Both the position numbers and the translations under genes were made by a program. A stretch of 64,000 nucleotides of DNA. Source: Progne subis subis. Lineage: Eukaryota > Chordata > Aves > Passeriformes > Hirundinidae. The stretch lies in NCBI GenBank assembly GCA_022316685.1, contig JAKJHU010000076.1, positions 1,002,001 to 1,066,000 on the forward strand, in the 5' to 3' direction. Under the pieces are notes generated by a model. The model had not been told where the DNA came from, did not search any database, and saw only the letters and a list, made by a program, of their open reading frames with translations. Below are positions 13,601 to 24,063 of the stretch, in pieces (position 1 is the first letter of the stretch; each line of letters starts with the position of its first letter).

Positions 13601-14121
13601 ACTTATCAAGATCCCTATTTAAGCTGGCTTCCCTGTTAGAAGACTGTTTCAAAATCTCATTTTTCTAATACCTAAAAATTTTGAATCATTTTTCACTCTG
13701 AACTCTGATTTATATGTAATTTACTTGCCTTTGCTATACATGTACACAAAATAAGCATATACTTTGGTCAGTATATTCTCAGGGGCAATAAAACGTCAGA
13801 CAAATCTGCCTGCACCAAAACCCTAGAAAGTCATTTTGCAGCTGTCTTTTTGATGCTGCAGGAGAGGCATGCAGAATAAATTATCAAGTTAGTATGCATG
13901 TTTCCAACTGTGCAGAATTTTCATAACCATCTCATGTGCTTTGTTTTACTGGCAGCCAGACACTAAGGCAATGAGCTATCCCTTTTTCTGAGAGAATGTT
14001 AGGGATAATAATGTGTTCTTTTTGTTGGAAGAGATGACTCCTGCTGCAGCGAATGTTGCCAACATAGCAGATAATACATTGAGATTATTATTTATTTTAC
14101 CATATGATTGCCATATTCAGG
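10666..14121. other. unique AT-rich non-coding DNA
   Basis: No gene or repeat can be supported. A stretch of about 20 bases at 11881-11902 resembles part of the avian CR1 consensus, but is too short to annotate. Confidence 0.55.
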
Positions 14122-14169
14122 AAAAAAAAAACAAAGGGGAAAAAACAAAAAAAAAACAAAAAAACAAAG
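14122..14169. repeat. A-rich low-complexity tract
   Basis: A runs are interrupted by single C bases and one GGGG. There is no structure beyond low complexity. Confidence 0.9.
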
Positions 14170-14890
14170 AAGTACTTTATTACCTTTCTGTAGTTCACTT
14201 GGATGAGTAGTTCACTAATCACGTATCACAAATTATTGGCAGTGTGATGTCCAATTTTGCAAAGTTAATTTATACAGTATTATGTTTGCCTTTGCAGTAC
14301 TGTTCTAGTTCTTTCTTTTTCTCTCCAATAATGGTCTTTTGAAGTTTAGTTTTAGTAACACCCAAGCACCTTGCTCATCATGAAATAATTTTGCAAATTA
14401 TTTAGTGTTAATTACTGTCTTTATAATGGATTTTCTTCAAAACAGAGGGCAAAACACATTTCAAAGTATTGAGTGTGAGTCTCAGAACATATTAATATTT
14501 ATATTTCTCTGAAAGTTCTGTATTTAAAACTTCATGTGGATAGAATGGGATTGCTAGAGTAACAAAGTAATCAGCTAATAACTTGTCCAGTTAGAATGAT
14601 CTTCCTTGGAGGAAAGTTGTCTAAAATTCGATCAACTGAACGTATGTTTTGTTAGATTGAAGGTTAGTAACTCAAGGAAAGTATGACAGGTTTTACAACT
14701 TGCTGTTTGCTTTGGCTTCCTAAATGTCAGGAACTGTTGGCAATAAGATGTACAATTATTCTGTGATAGATACAGTTTTGTAACATCACAGTCAAATTAA
14801 CATTACAGCCCTTCTGAGCCACCAATTCTTAAGGCCAAATCTCAGTAAATATGCAAAGAGTTAGTTGTAATTGGGAGTGTATGGAGTGTA
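14170..14890. other. unique AT-rich non-coding DNA
   Basis: No gene or repeat family is recognised between the A-rich tract and the target duplication of the LTR at 14897. Confidence 0.5.
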
Positions 14891-15572
14891 AATTTCTGTT
14901 GTGGGCTTTCCCCGACATTCAGGTGGTTTTAGAGTCTTTCGCCCTCTGCAAAGTTCTGTGCCAACCGGAAGAAAGAGACGGAGTCTTCAGGTTCTGATTT
15001 TTCAAGGTTGCGCACTTCGTTTATTGTTCTTATCTTACAATTTTCTCAGTGCCCCACAAAGATGTTTGCAGCTGCTCAGGCATCTGGCGACTCCCCAACT
15101 CCTACTCTGACTCCAACTCCTCCCGCGCAGGGCTGTCTCTATCTTTTACACTAATTGCTACGTATTCTTTATTTATCATTACTTGCTAATACCTATCACT
15201 TATACTAAACAGGTCATCTCTACTTTGACCCAATCTCTTTAAACTACTTTGTGCCACCGTCACTGCTGAAATGGAGTGAGGGAAGAACAAAGAAGAAGCA
15301 GGAGACAACGCCCCAAATCCTCCATCTTGCCCCCATTCACTTCAATGCTAGAAACCTAAATTTACTGTTTTTTCACCCTGCGATAAGCTAAACTACAATC
15401 TTTCACACTCTTGTGGCCTGCAACCCCTCCTGCAGTGCAGGAAACCTCTCCCATAGACTGAGATCAAAGCCAGTGTCCCTCTGAGCTCTGGGCCAGGGTC
15501 CCAGACCCCCCTGTCCAGGTCTCTGATCCTCCAAGGGCAGCCAAAGGAATGCCCTGGACTCCAACAAATTTC
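14891..15572 (-). mobile_element. solo LTR of a class II (ERVK-like) endogenous retrovirus with 6-bp target duplication
   Basis: The LTR body runs from TGTTG at 14897 to CAACA at 15566 (670 bp), so it has the TG...CA termini of retroviral DNA and a 5-bp inverted terminal match. It is flanked by perfect 6-bp direct repeats AATTTC at 14891-14896 and 15567-15572. Six-base duplications are typical of betaretroviral and alpharetroviral integrases. An AATAAA signal on the minus strand (complement of 15020-15025), about 125 bp before the minus-strand end, sets the orientation. A TGTAAAAGATAG-like stretch on the minus strand near 15140-15152 may be the TATA element, but I am not sure. There is no gag, pol or env sequence on either side. 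This is what recombination between the two LTRs of a provirus leaves. The perfect duplication suggests moderate or young age. Confidence 0.88.
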
Positions 15573-15609
15573 ATCCTGAAAGTTAGGTTGTACATTATGA
15601 AAAACTATT

Positions 15610-15673
15610 AAAAAAAAAAAAAAAATTCTTTGTGTGGTTTTGTTTTGTTTGTTTTGTTTTGTTTTGTTTTTTT
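15610..15673. repeat. A16 run and (TTTTG)n repeat
   Basis: A run of 16 A (15610-15625) is followed after a short spacer by about seven TTTTG/TTTG units (15637-15673). Confidence 0.92.
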
Positions 15674-16545
15674 AAACTGGTTTGCTATCCCAAATTTTTT
15701 TCTCAACTTAGTGGAAGGAAGAAAAAAGGGGATCACCCCAGCTATTCCCAAGTATGGACTCAGGCTTCAGAAACAACATATGCTCAAGAGACCATATCAA
15801 ACCAGATAACTTTCCTGGAGTCAAAGAAAAAGAACAGAAATCAAAGTTAAATACTCCCCTTGAGGGTACAGAAGAACAATGTGCTCTGAGGGCTGGTGAA
15901 AAGACTGAAAACAATAAATGTTTTAACTCTGAGGGGAGTTTAGATTTAATAGATTTGAAACACTGGAATCTTGTGACACTCTAAAAGTGAAATATGACAA
16001 AAGTTTTCTCATTGGGCATACAATTCTCAAAGGTCAGTTGAAGGTAAGCTCTTGACACTCAGTTGTCTGCTTTTTTTATCATGCAGTAGAGGGAACAAAG
16101 AAAACCAAAGTTTTCAGTAATGCAGAAGGTAAACTACTTAGTAATCAAAGTAAATGCTAAAATGTTCACTGAGAAAATGTTGAAAAAATTATAATGCATA
16201 TGAATGAAACGTCTTGATAACAAGGCACCCTTGATCCTGAAAAAATATTCTAGACATAGTATCATTGAAAGGAGGAAAGGACAGTGAAAATGGGTTGTGA
16301 TTCATTGCAACAGGAGAGATTTGTGCCCACTAGTTGGCTTATTGTAGTAGAACTAGCTCCATATATTGGGAACATCTAAAGCACATGTAAAGTCAGTGTA
16401 ATTAGAAAAGGTTGATCCGGACACATAGGAAAGACAGACAAGACTTTTTTCATTTTTCCAACCCCATGGTGATATCACTCCCTAAAACGTAACTGCTCAA
16501 AAATAAATGAAGTGAAATGTGTCCCTGAAGTTTTACTGGCAATAT
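15674..16545. other. unique AT-rich non-coding DNA
   Basis: Short overlapping open frames occur at 15632-15984, with no recognisable product. Nothing else is seen. Confidence 0.5.
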
Positions 16546-16588
16546 TAAAATAAAATAAAATAAAATAAAATAAAATAAAATAAAATAA
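16546..16588. repeat. (TAAAA)n microsatellite
   Basis: About eight and a half perfect TAAAA units, decaying into related A-rich sequence to about 16601. Confidence 0.95.
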
Positions 16589-16619
16589 GAAATAAGAAAA
16601 AATTAGAAATCTGCTGTAG

Positions 16620-16855
16620 CTTAAATGTAATTATATAGTGTAATTAAATTAATATATAAAATTTATTCTATGTAATTATTTGATAATTACATATATGTGT
16701 GCATAATATACCTATTATTGCAATATATATACAATATGTACACACAATATATAGAATATATATTATTGACATATATTTATATGTATTTTATAATAATATA
16801 TAATGATGCATCATATTATTACACAACATTAAATTTAAAATTATATTTAAAGATT
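16620..16855. repeat. very AT-rich tract with inverted repeats
   Basis: This stretch is almost entirely A and T, with TATA/ATAT dinucleotide runs. It contains a perfect inverted repeat with 11-base arms (16669-16679 and 16683-16693, 3-base loop) and a 12-base palindrome ATGATGCATCAT at 16803-16814. Confidence 0.85.
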
Positions 16856-17159
16856 AGAATAACAGAAGTATATCACGGAATGCAAGTTCCACTAAAGTGG
16901 GTGAGGGTACAGCATTGCACTAGACAAAAATTTCCAGTGGACCTGGAAAAACAAACAACCAAACTTCTTGAAGATACTGTGAAGTAAGGTTAGTGATCCC
17001 TGCTAGGCTTACTCAGTTTTAATTTCTACAGAAATGCCACATGCTGCATTTTGGAACACAAGTGCTCTTCCCTGAATTAACTGGTTTCTTTGCTCTTCAT
17101 CTCTTTTGTCTCAGACTAGTCCAGTGTATGGGTCTTGATAAATCAGAGGTCTGGACAAT

Positions 17160-17394
17160 CACCAACCATAAGAAGTTCTTAACCCAGAGGGTGTTCGGGC
17201 ACTGGAACAGGCTCCCCAGAGATGTGATCACAGCACCAAACCTGACAGGGCCCAGGAAGCATTTAGATAATGCTGTCAGGCACCTGGTGTGATTCTTGTG
17301 GCTGTTGTTTGCAGAGCCAGGAGTTGGACTCAATGATCTTCTTGGGTCCTTTCCAACTCAGGATATTGTGTGATTCTATAATTATATGATTCTT
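17160..17394 (+). mobile_element. CR1 LINE fragment, extreme 3' end
   Basis: The plus strand reads a short C-terminal CR1 segment (NHKKFLTQRVFGHWNRLPRDV-like, then PRKHLDNAVRHLV). The CR1 3' untranslated segment follows, with the characteristic GGAGTTGGACT...GATCTTC...TTCCAACTC series and a decayed ATTCTATG-type tail at about 17370-17394. It is a strongly 5'-truncated copy. The sequence before about 17160 is not clearly CR1. The family resembles that of the inner plus-strand CR1 at 47720-48230, judging by the GGGCACTGGAACAGG and GGAGTT(A/G)GAC blocks that both share. Confidence 0.9.
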
Positions 17395-19186
17395 CTAAAG
17401 CTTAATTTTCACTTCAAAGAAGAACAGCTGAAAGGGTCCCCTGTTACAAATATCAGAGCTAATGAAACTGCCTGCCTTATAAATGGATTGTCAGTTTCAA
17501 AAAGACCTATAATATTGTGTGCATTTTGACAGGAACTGACTGCTTGTTCTCACTTCAGTTTTTGATAGTCATAATTTAAATGAAAGATGATTGTGTAGTA
17601 TGATAAATATTTATGTTTTAAATGTATGGGTTTGGTTGATTTGTTTTATTTGATTTGAGGTTTTTAATGTTCAAATTGGTTACTAATATCCCTGTTGATC
17701 TTTTCCTTTCTGATATGTTATTGGGCACTAGATTTACTAGTGTCCTGTTACTCTTGATCCATCACCATAAACCTGAACATGACAGCAATCAAGCGCAGCT
17801 AGAGGAAAAAATGGTTCATATTTCAAGCAAATGTAATTGCCACTAACAGTTGGAAACCAGAAGTTACACATATTTCCAAAATTTAATTAAAACTAATATC
17901 TTCAAAAATTTCCTTGTATTTTGAAGCCATAAGTAATTAATGATCTTAAAAAGAATAAATTAAGTGAGTTCTCTATGGATACTTATATGAATACTCTTGA
18001 AAATCCTTTTTAATCCCTGAGTTTTAATTAAAGTTTAAGTTTGCAGAGTGCATGGAAACCTTTTGCACTAGTATTCTGTTAGATAAGTAGTTTGTTCCAG
18101 GTAATAGCTAAAATATTTTAAATCTGAATCCCAGAGAAGTTGACTCTCACTTTAGAGTGATTTTTTTTTTTTTTTTTTAGTTCATTGCCACTGATATCTC
18201 CACTATGAGATGAGAGTATTTTATTTTGTCAGGGCTATAAGCACAGAACCTTAGTGAAAATGCAGAAAAGAAGTTGTGCAGCATCACTTGTGAAGTAAAT
18301 TTGGTGATTTTAGCATAGCCTTTGTAATTACACACTTACATTGATTGACACAATGGCCTGTGCAAATTTTATCCCTCTATACAAGGTCAGCCATTTGCAC
18401 TGCAATTAGGACAACACAGAAAGCTGACCAGAGAGCATGAGATAGCCATAACTGACTGACTGTGTGTGCCTTACTGTGTTCCAGTAAGAGCAGACTACTC
18501 AAGAAATTTTCTGTCTGCATGCAGTGGCACATCCTCCCCCTCCTCATGCCTGCTCTATGATCTCAGGAGCTCCTGAAAAGGCTTAACCAAACCAACAGAG
18601 CAGTGAAGAACCCCTTCAGGAAAGTAGGAACCATATAAGAGGTTTGCCTCAGAGTGATTCTCTACAGCATTACACACTGTGGGTGCAACTACACAGCTCC
18701 TATACTGAGCAGCTGTCTTCCCTACTGAGGAAGAAACAGAGAAAGAAAAAAGAATATTTAATAAAGCTTAATATGATCAGAAATTAAAATTAGAAGTATT
18801 TATGAACTATTAAGTTGTAGAAAAAATTCCATATACATGAAAGACTATTTTAATTGAGCTTTGTTAGGTGCAATTGTTCATAAAAAATAGATCGATGTGT
18901 AAGAGCTTCAGCTCCTGACCACATCAAGGGTTTATGGAGCCACTAGATGTTCACAGGATGATTGCATTTCATGAGCAACTTCATTAACTCTTTGGGGGCC
19001 CATTTTCTCCAAGGTATGAGAAATGAGTATGGAGAGGAACACTGGATTGTTATTCTTAACTTGCGGTGGTCTTTGCAAATTAAATATGTTAAAAAAAAAA
19101 AAAAAATTACATATTTCTTACCATTTTCTTTCTGCTTCTTACTAAATCTTGAGTTTACAAATTCATATGAGAACTATGTTGCGAGC

Positions 19187-19198
<12 letters not shown>
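17395..19198. other. unique AT-rich non-coding DNA with a T18 run
   Basis: A homopolymer of 18 T lies at 18161-18178 and an A run at 19091-19105. A locally less AT-rich part (about 18500-18725) matches no family I recognise. No gene is supported. Confidence 0.55.
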
Positions 19199-19250
<52 letters not shown>

Positions 19251-19256
19251 CCCCCC
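19199..19256. repeat. T52 homopolymer followed by C6
   Basis: Fifty-two consecutive T (19199-19250) are followed by six C. It is the longest homopolymer in the window. On the minus strand it would be a G6-A52 tail. The adjacent minus-strand sequence shows no polyadenylation signal, so a retrocopy tail is not supported. Confidence 0.95.
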
Positions 19257-20529
19257 ACTAGCAAATTCATTTATCACTCAGTGCACTGGACCATCATAGA
19301 AGTATACAGTATTGCAATGTAAAAAAAATTGATTAACACCAGACTTCTTACCAACTGTAGCAAGCAGCTGATTAATATCTGCAGTTGTTGTGTACCATAG
19401 TTTTATCAGTGCAAATCTATATGGACTATAATATAGAAGGTTTATCCCATGCTTCATAATATTGAAATAAATTAATTTAAAAGTGAAAAATAATAAACAT
19501 ACCAGTATTTAAAAAGTAATACCAGTCTCTTTATGAGTGACTTGGTTGCTTACAGAAATGACAGATCCTCATTTGAAAAAAAAAATCAACTCAAAGATTA
19601 TTTTCACACCACGAATGAATATGCAAAAGTGCAATCAGAACACTGCTTGTGTGCCTCTAAATATAATAATGCTTCCCACAGAGGTGGGAATACAATCTTA
19701 CAAAATATCCTTGAGGTTTGATTTTTTGCAAATAAAATACAAATGGCCTCTCAGTATAGTTCCAACTGAAGGGCCAATTAGCTGTATTTTAGAGATGCTT
19801 TCAAGATATTTTAATTTTTGCTAACTTTGTCAAATGCTCTTTTTGCAAAACAGCCTGATTGCAGTTCCAACTAAGGTTGATATATATGTTCAAGATATTT
19901 TTGACAGATATTTTTCAAGCAGAAATCTTCCATATTAACACATTTTTTCTTGCTGATTTATCACTATAACTAATCTCAGATTAATAAGATTCGCTACCTA
20001 CACGTGAACACGAGTGTTACCAGTGAGAGTTTGCATTTGGAATCTTACGTACAGCAACCAAAGTGTCCATTTCACAGCTAAAAATCTGTAACATGGACAA
20101 CAGCTCTGATACCCCTCATGATTCCTGGATACCAACACAAAATTTAATACCTGCAGCCTGTGAATCTATCTGGTTTTCTGTGCCTGGTACAGTTCAGCCC
20201 TTTCTTTCTCCCCTCACAGAGGAGATGAATAATGATACAACACTCATTATATACTCTATGGTAGGAGTGTACTTTCTTTCTCAGTTAGACCATGTCCAGC
20301 AAGAGAAGAATGTTTTTATTCTAAGACAAGGAAAATCCCAAATTTTCTCCTCTTTGTCATTCAACCTGAGGAAAACTAAGAAAGATAAATTGAAATAATC
20401 ATGCTTCAAATAATTATCACAGGGGTTAGGAAATGACTAGGTGTAATTTAGAGCAGATTTCTTGAAATATTACTCTTTCAAGCACATAGTCCCTCAAATT
20501 GCCAGAAATGAGGAAAAGAACCTTGTGCA
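19257..20529. other. unique AT-rich non-coding DNA
   Basis: No gene or repeat family is recognised. An open frame at 20063-20398 (111 codons) has no recognisable domain. Confidence 0.5.
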
Positions 20530-21020
20530 ACCTCAACTTGCCCTGACACAGCTTCAGGCCATTCCCTCAGGTCCTGTCACTGGTCACCAGAGAGAAGAGA
20601 TCAGTGCCTGCCCTTTCTCTTCCTCTCATGAGGAAGTTGTAACTGCAATGAGGTCTCCCCTCAATCTCCTCCTTTCCAGGCTGAACAGACCAAGTGACCT
20701 CAGCCACTCCTCAAGTGGTTTCCTCTCAATGCCCATCACCAGCTTTGTGGCCCGCCTTTGGACACTCTCCAACAGATTGCTATTTTTTATATTGTGGTGC
20801 CAAAAACTACACACAGTACTTGAGGTAAGGCTACACTAGCGTGGAGTAGAGCAGGACAGTGACCTCCCTAAACCAGCTAACAATGACACCAGGACACAGC
20901 TGGCCCTTGCTGCGAGGGCACACTGCTGACACACATTCAACATTCCTCAGTGTGTAAATATGTACAGGATAACCCCACTCCAGGAGCAAAATCTGCCACT
21001 TGTCTTTGGTAATTGCCAAG
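20530..21020 (-). mobile_element. CR1 LINE fragment (internal piece, lacking the CR1 3' end)
   Basis: On the minus strand the frame at 20814-20626 reads [20 protein letters not shown], then the [21 protein letters not shown] stretch typical of the CR1 reverse-transcriptase C-terminus. Upstream on the minus strand (20815-21020) degenerate CR1 coding sequence continues. Similarity fades at about 20530, before the CR1 3' untranslated region and terminal repeat. CR1 copies normally keep the 3' end and lose the 5' end, so the missing 3' end points to a later deletion or heavy decay. Confidence 0.88.
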
Positions 21021-23297
21021 ACGTCTAATTTTCTTGGTATTAGGCTTAGCCACTCTAATAGGCTAGATCATGAACTGATTGTGCCTTTGCTCTAACGTGG
21101 CAGTGTTATTCCTATGATCTGTGACAAAATAATCAAGATTCCAACCAGGCTTGTTCAAAATATCTTTGTTCTGTTTCTCAAGAAGTGCTTTTGTAGACTT
21201 CAATTGTAGCATATAAAATTCCTTATTCTTTTGTGATACTTTTCTTCCACTTTAATTGGTTTTGTTTACACATTTTTCTTCTTTTATTTTCTCAGTTTTT
21301 GGTTGTTTTAATTTTTTTTTTTAATCAGTTTTTTCTCAGTTAATCCAATACAGCTAAATTATTGATGACTTTATCTTTCTGATTCATCCTCTGAAATAGA
21401 GTCAGAGAACAGTAGTGTCCAAGTAAATTAACTATGGTCAGTTTAATTTTGAAAGGTTGCAGAGCTCTCCTTCAATTGTATTTCAAGAATTAAGACAAAA
21501 CACTGATCTACAGTAAGTGACTGTTGAATAAACAGAAAAGACTGTACCAGGAATACAAAAAAGGAAAAACTGGACAGCATCGACAAGTTGCACAGGTAGA
21601 GCTCAACTGAAGTTATTCTCAGACATCTGAAATTCCTACATAAGTCTTATTAAATTATTGCTTCACTTTATATTTTTAGATCCTTAGATTTGCAACACAG
21701 AGTCCCACACCTGAGACACTTTGCCTGCAGTAGTAATGTTGTTTGTTTTTTAATTACCTGCTTTTCTCAAGGACACTCCTCTTTTGAAAACTATACTGGC
21801 TCAGGATTTCTGCAGGCAGCTTGTAGAGAACATTTGCCTTTATGACAGTGAACATCCGAGTAATGGACCATATATATATTTTATTTAGATGGGACCATTA
21901 TATATGGGACATCATATATGCCACTCTTAGAAAGGTTAGAAATGGTTCTCTGAAAACAGAGGCAGAACATCTATCCAAGTAAGTTAGTTGGTGGACGGTA
22001 TGAAGGGATGATAAATCTTCAAGGATCTTCCATCCTGGACTTCTCAGTCTGTGTCCATGGCAGCAAAATAGGGTAAGTCTTTACAGGAATCTCATTTACT
22101 CTATTAATGGATACTTCTAAGTGGCAAAATACTTGTTAGATTGAAATAGAACCTTATACTTTCAAGAGAGAATCCTTTGTAACACTAAAATAAAGTACAT
22201 AAATGCACAAAGGCATTAAGATACTCTCTAAGAATTCACCTTTTCAAGAGCAAGAGAAAGGAGTGAGCCCAGACACAAACTTCCATGAAACAGAAGAACG
22301 CTTCATTTAAGAATCAAAGCCTAGCCAGTGCCTTTTAAGGAGCCTATTACCGCCCTTCCAAGTGGTTTATGCAACAAGAAGCACCCTTGATTTCATAGAA
22401 TATTCTTAGCTAGAATGGAGTACCATTCAAACTGACCACAATTTTGGTGTTGTTAGCGCCATACGGTAGCCAACAGAGATAATCTCAGGGTATGTAGTCC
22501 TTCCTTATGCATTAATCAACATCTATCTATGTTCAGCATCTATCTATGTTCAACATCATGAATATCATACTGCCTTTGCCATCATAGTTGTGCCTGTGTG
22601 TATACAACTTTCTTCAGAGATGAAAACACAATTCCAGCTATAAATCAATGCCCAGTGTCAGAAAAAAAAGCCCCAGAAACAAACCAACTGGCTGAAATTC
22701 ATTTAGAAATTCATTGGCACTTTCTAAGTCATTACAGCCGCCTAAGTCAGTACAGTTGAGTCCATTATGGCCTGTGATGGCCCATCAGCAGAGATGAGCA
22801 TCTTCAGGCTAGTGTGAGTGTGCTTCCCCAGCAGGGGAGTTATCACATCTGAGTTCACTTGTGTAAGGACAAGGAAGCAGTTCTCACATCTTACAAGGTT
22901 TGCCTCTATGTGCATTAACCTTTTTGTGTATTTGAATTTACTTGGTTCTTTTCTGTATTTTTTTTAACAATTTGCTTACTTTGCTTTTATTGCTTTGTTT
23001 CCCCATTAATGTTTGACTCTTTACCTGCATTAAGGTACACATCCATAACAAACTCCCATGGCTCCAATCTGCACAAAAATGTTTAAATGTCAAAGATGTT
23101 CTCTCTTTACTCATGACAAGATTCTGAGTTTAAACCTATTTCAGGGTTAAGTGCTTGGGATCGGTAAATAGTAAACATTTCTGAATGCTTACTATCGCCC
23201 CCACATGTACCCCTGCCCTCCTTCCCAAGAAAGGGAAAAAAGATATGAGGATGTCCAGTACTCAATTTTATCTTCTTCTTTGATATTTTTGGGTAAT
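21021..23297. other. unique AT-rich non-coding DNA
   Basis: No gene is supported. A 17-base unit (CATCTATCTATGTTCA plus G or A) is repeated twice in tandem at 22520-22553. The locally GC-richer stretches at about 22260-22500 and 22730-22900 match no family I recognise. Confidence 0.5.
22520..22553. repeat. two-copy 17-bp tandem repeat
   Basis: The unit at 22520-22536 is repeated at 22537-22553 with one difference, in the last base. A partial third match (CATCAT) follows. Confidence 0.85.
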
Positions 23298-24063
23298 ATT
23301 GGTGTAATAAATGTCCTAAAGTTAATTCGTGTTTGAATGTCTGTATTGTAATACTCTCATATAAAATATAAGTTTGTATCTACCTGCATATGTTCTAAGA
23401 AAACTGAGATAAAACAGTAATATATGTCTTTAAAGTAATTCATGTAAGTTTTAAACAAAAGCCATACAGGGAAAAGTACAAGGTATCCCTGCTAGCAACA
23501 CAACACCAGAAAAAGGACACAAGAACTATGCTACGAATGACATCGAAATGCCTCTGCCGGGAAACTCTGAAAATAACACAAAAACCACGGAAGAAGAAGA
23601 TGAACAGCTCAAGAACTGAATAATCACATCAGATCTGTATCTCACCCGTCTCCTCCGGACATTAGTCATATCTATCCATATCTCATCTGACTCCTCTGGA
23701 CATTACCATATCTATGACACACCTGGGCTCAACCATTAAGGTCATTGTTAACCCAGGAAAAACTATTCAGGACACCCAGACCTGAACATAAATAGTTAAT
23801 GAAGCTGCCGCAGACAGGGAAAAACATCGGAGGCCCGTCTCTTCTCAGCAATCCTCTGTATAAAAAGGGGCAGCTTCAAGCCAAAAATGTGAACTTGGGA
23901 GGATAACAGACTGGCAGAGTGTGTTATCAGAGTTCACCCAGTGCCGACCCCGGGCTCGACACTGTCCTTTTAATTGTGGCTGTCCGAGACTGTCATTTTG
24001 TCTCTCAATAAAATTCTAAATTTTGATTTCTAAAATTTGGTCTTTCTCATTTATAACAATTGG
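23298..24063 (+). mobile_element. solo LTR of an endogenous retrovirus with 5-bp target duplication
   Basis: The LTR runs from TGTAATAAATG (23303) to CATTTATAACA (24058), 756 bp. The two ends are an 11-base inverted repeat with one mismatch. Perfect ATTGG direct repeats flank it at 23298-23302 and 24059-24063. A strong TATA box (TATAAAAA, 23859-23866) lies about 140 bp before an AATAAA signal (24007-24012), giving plus orientation and a clear U3-R-U5 order. The 5-bp duplication fits class III (ERVL-like) or some class I elements. The U3 part is AT-rich at its start and GC-richer near the promoter. No internal viral genes flank it, so it is a solo LTR. Confidence 0.9.
23859..23866 (+). promoter_or_regulatory. 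TATA box of the LTR at 23303-24058
   Basis: TATAAAAA is followed by a GC-rich stretch and, about 140 bp later, an AATAAA signal. This is the normal spacing of an LTR core promoter. Whether it is still active cannot be told from sequence. Confidence 0.75.
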
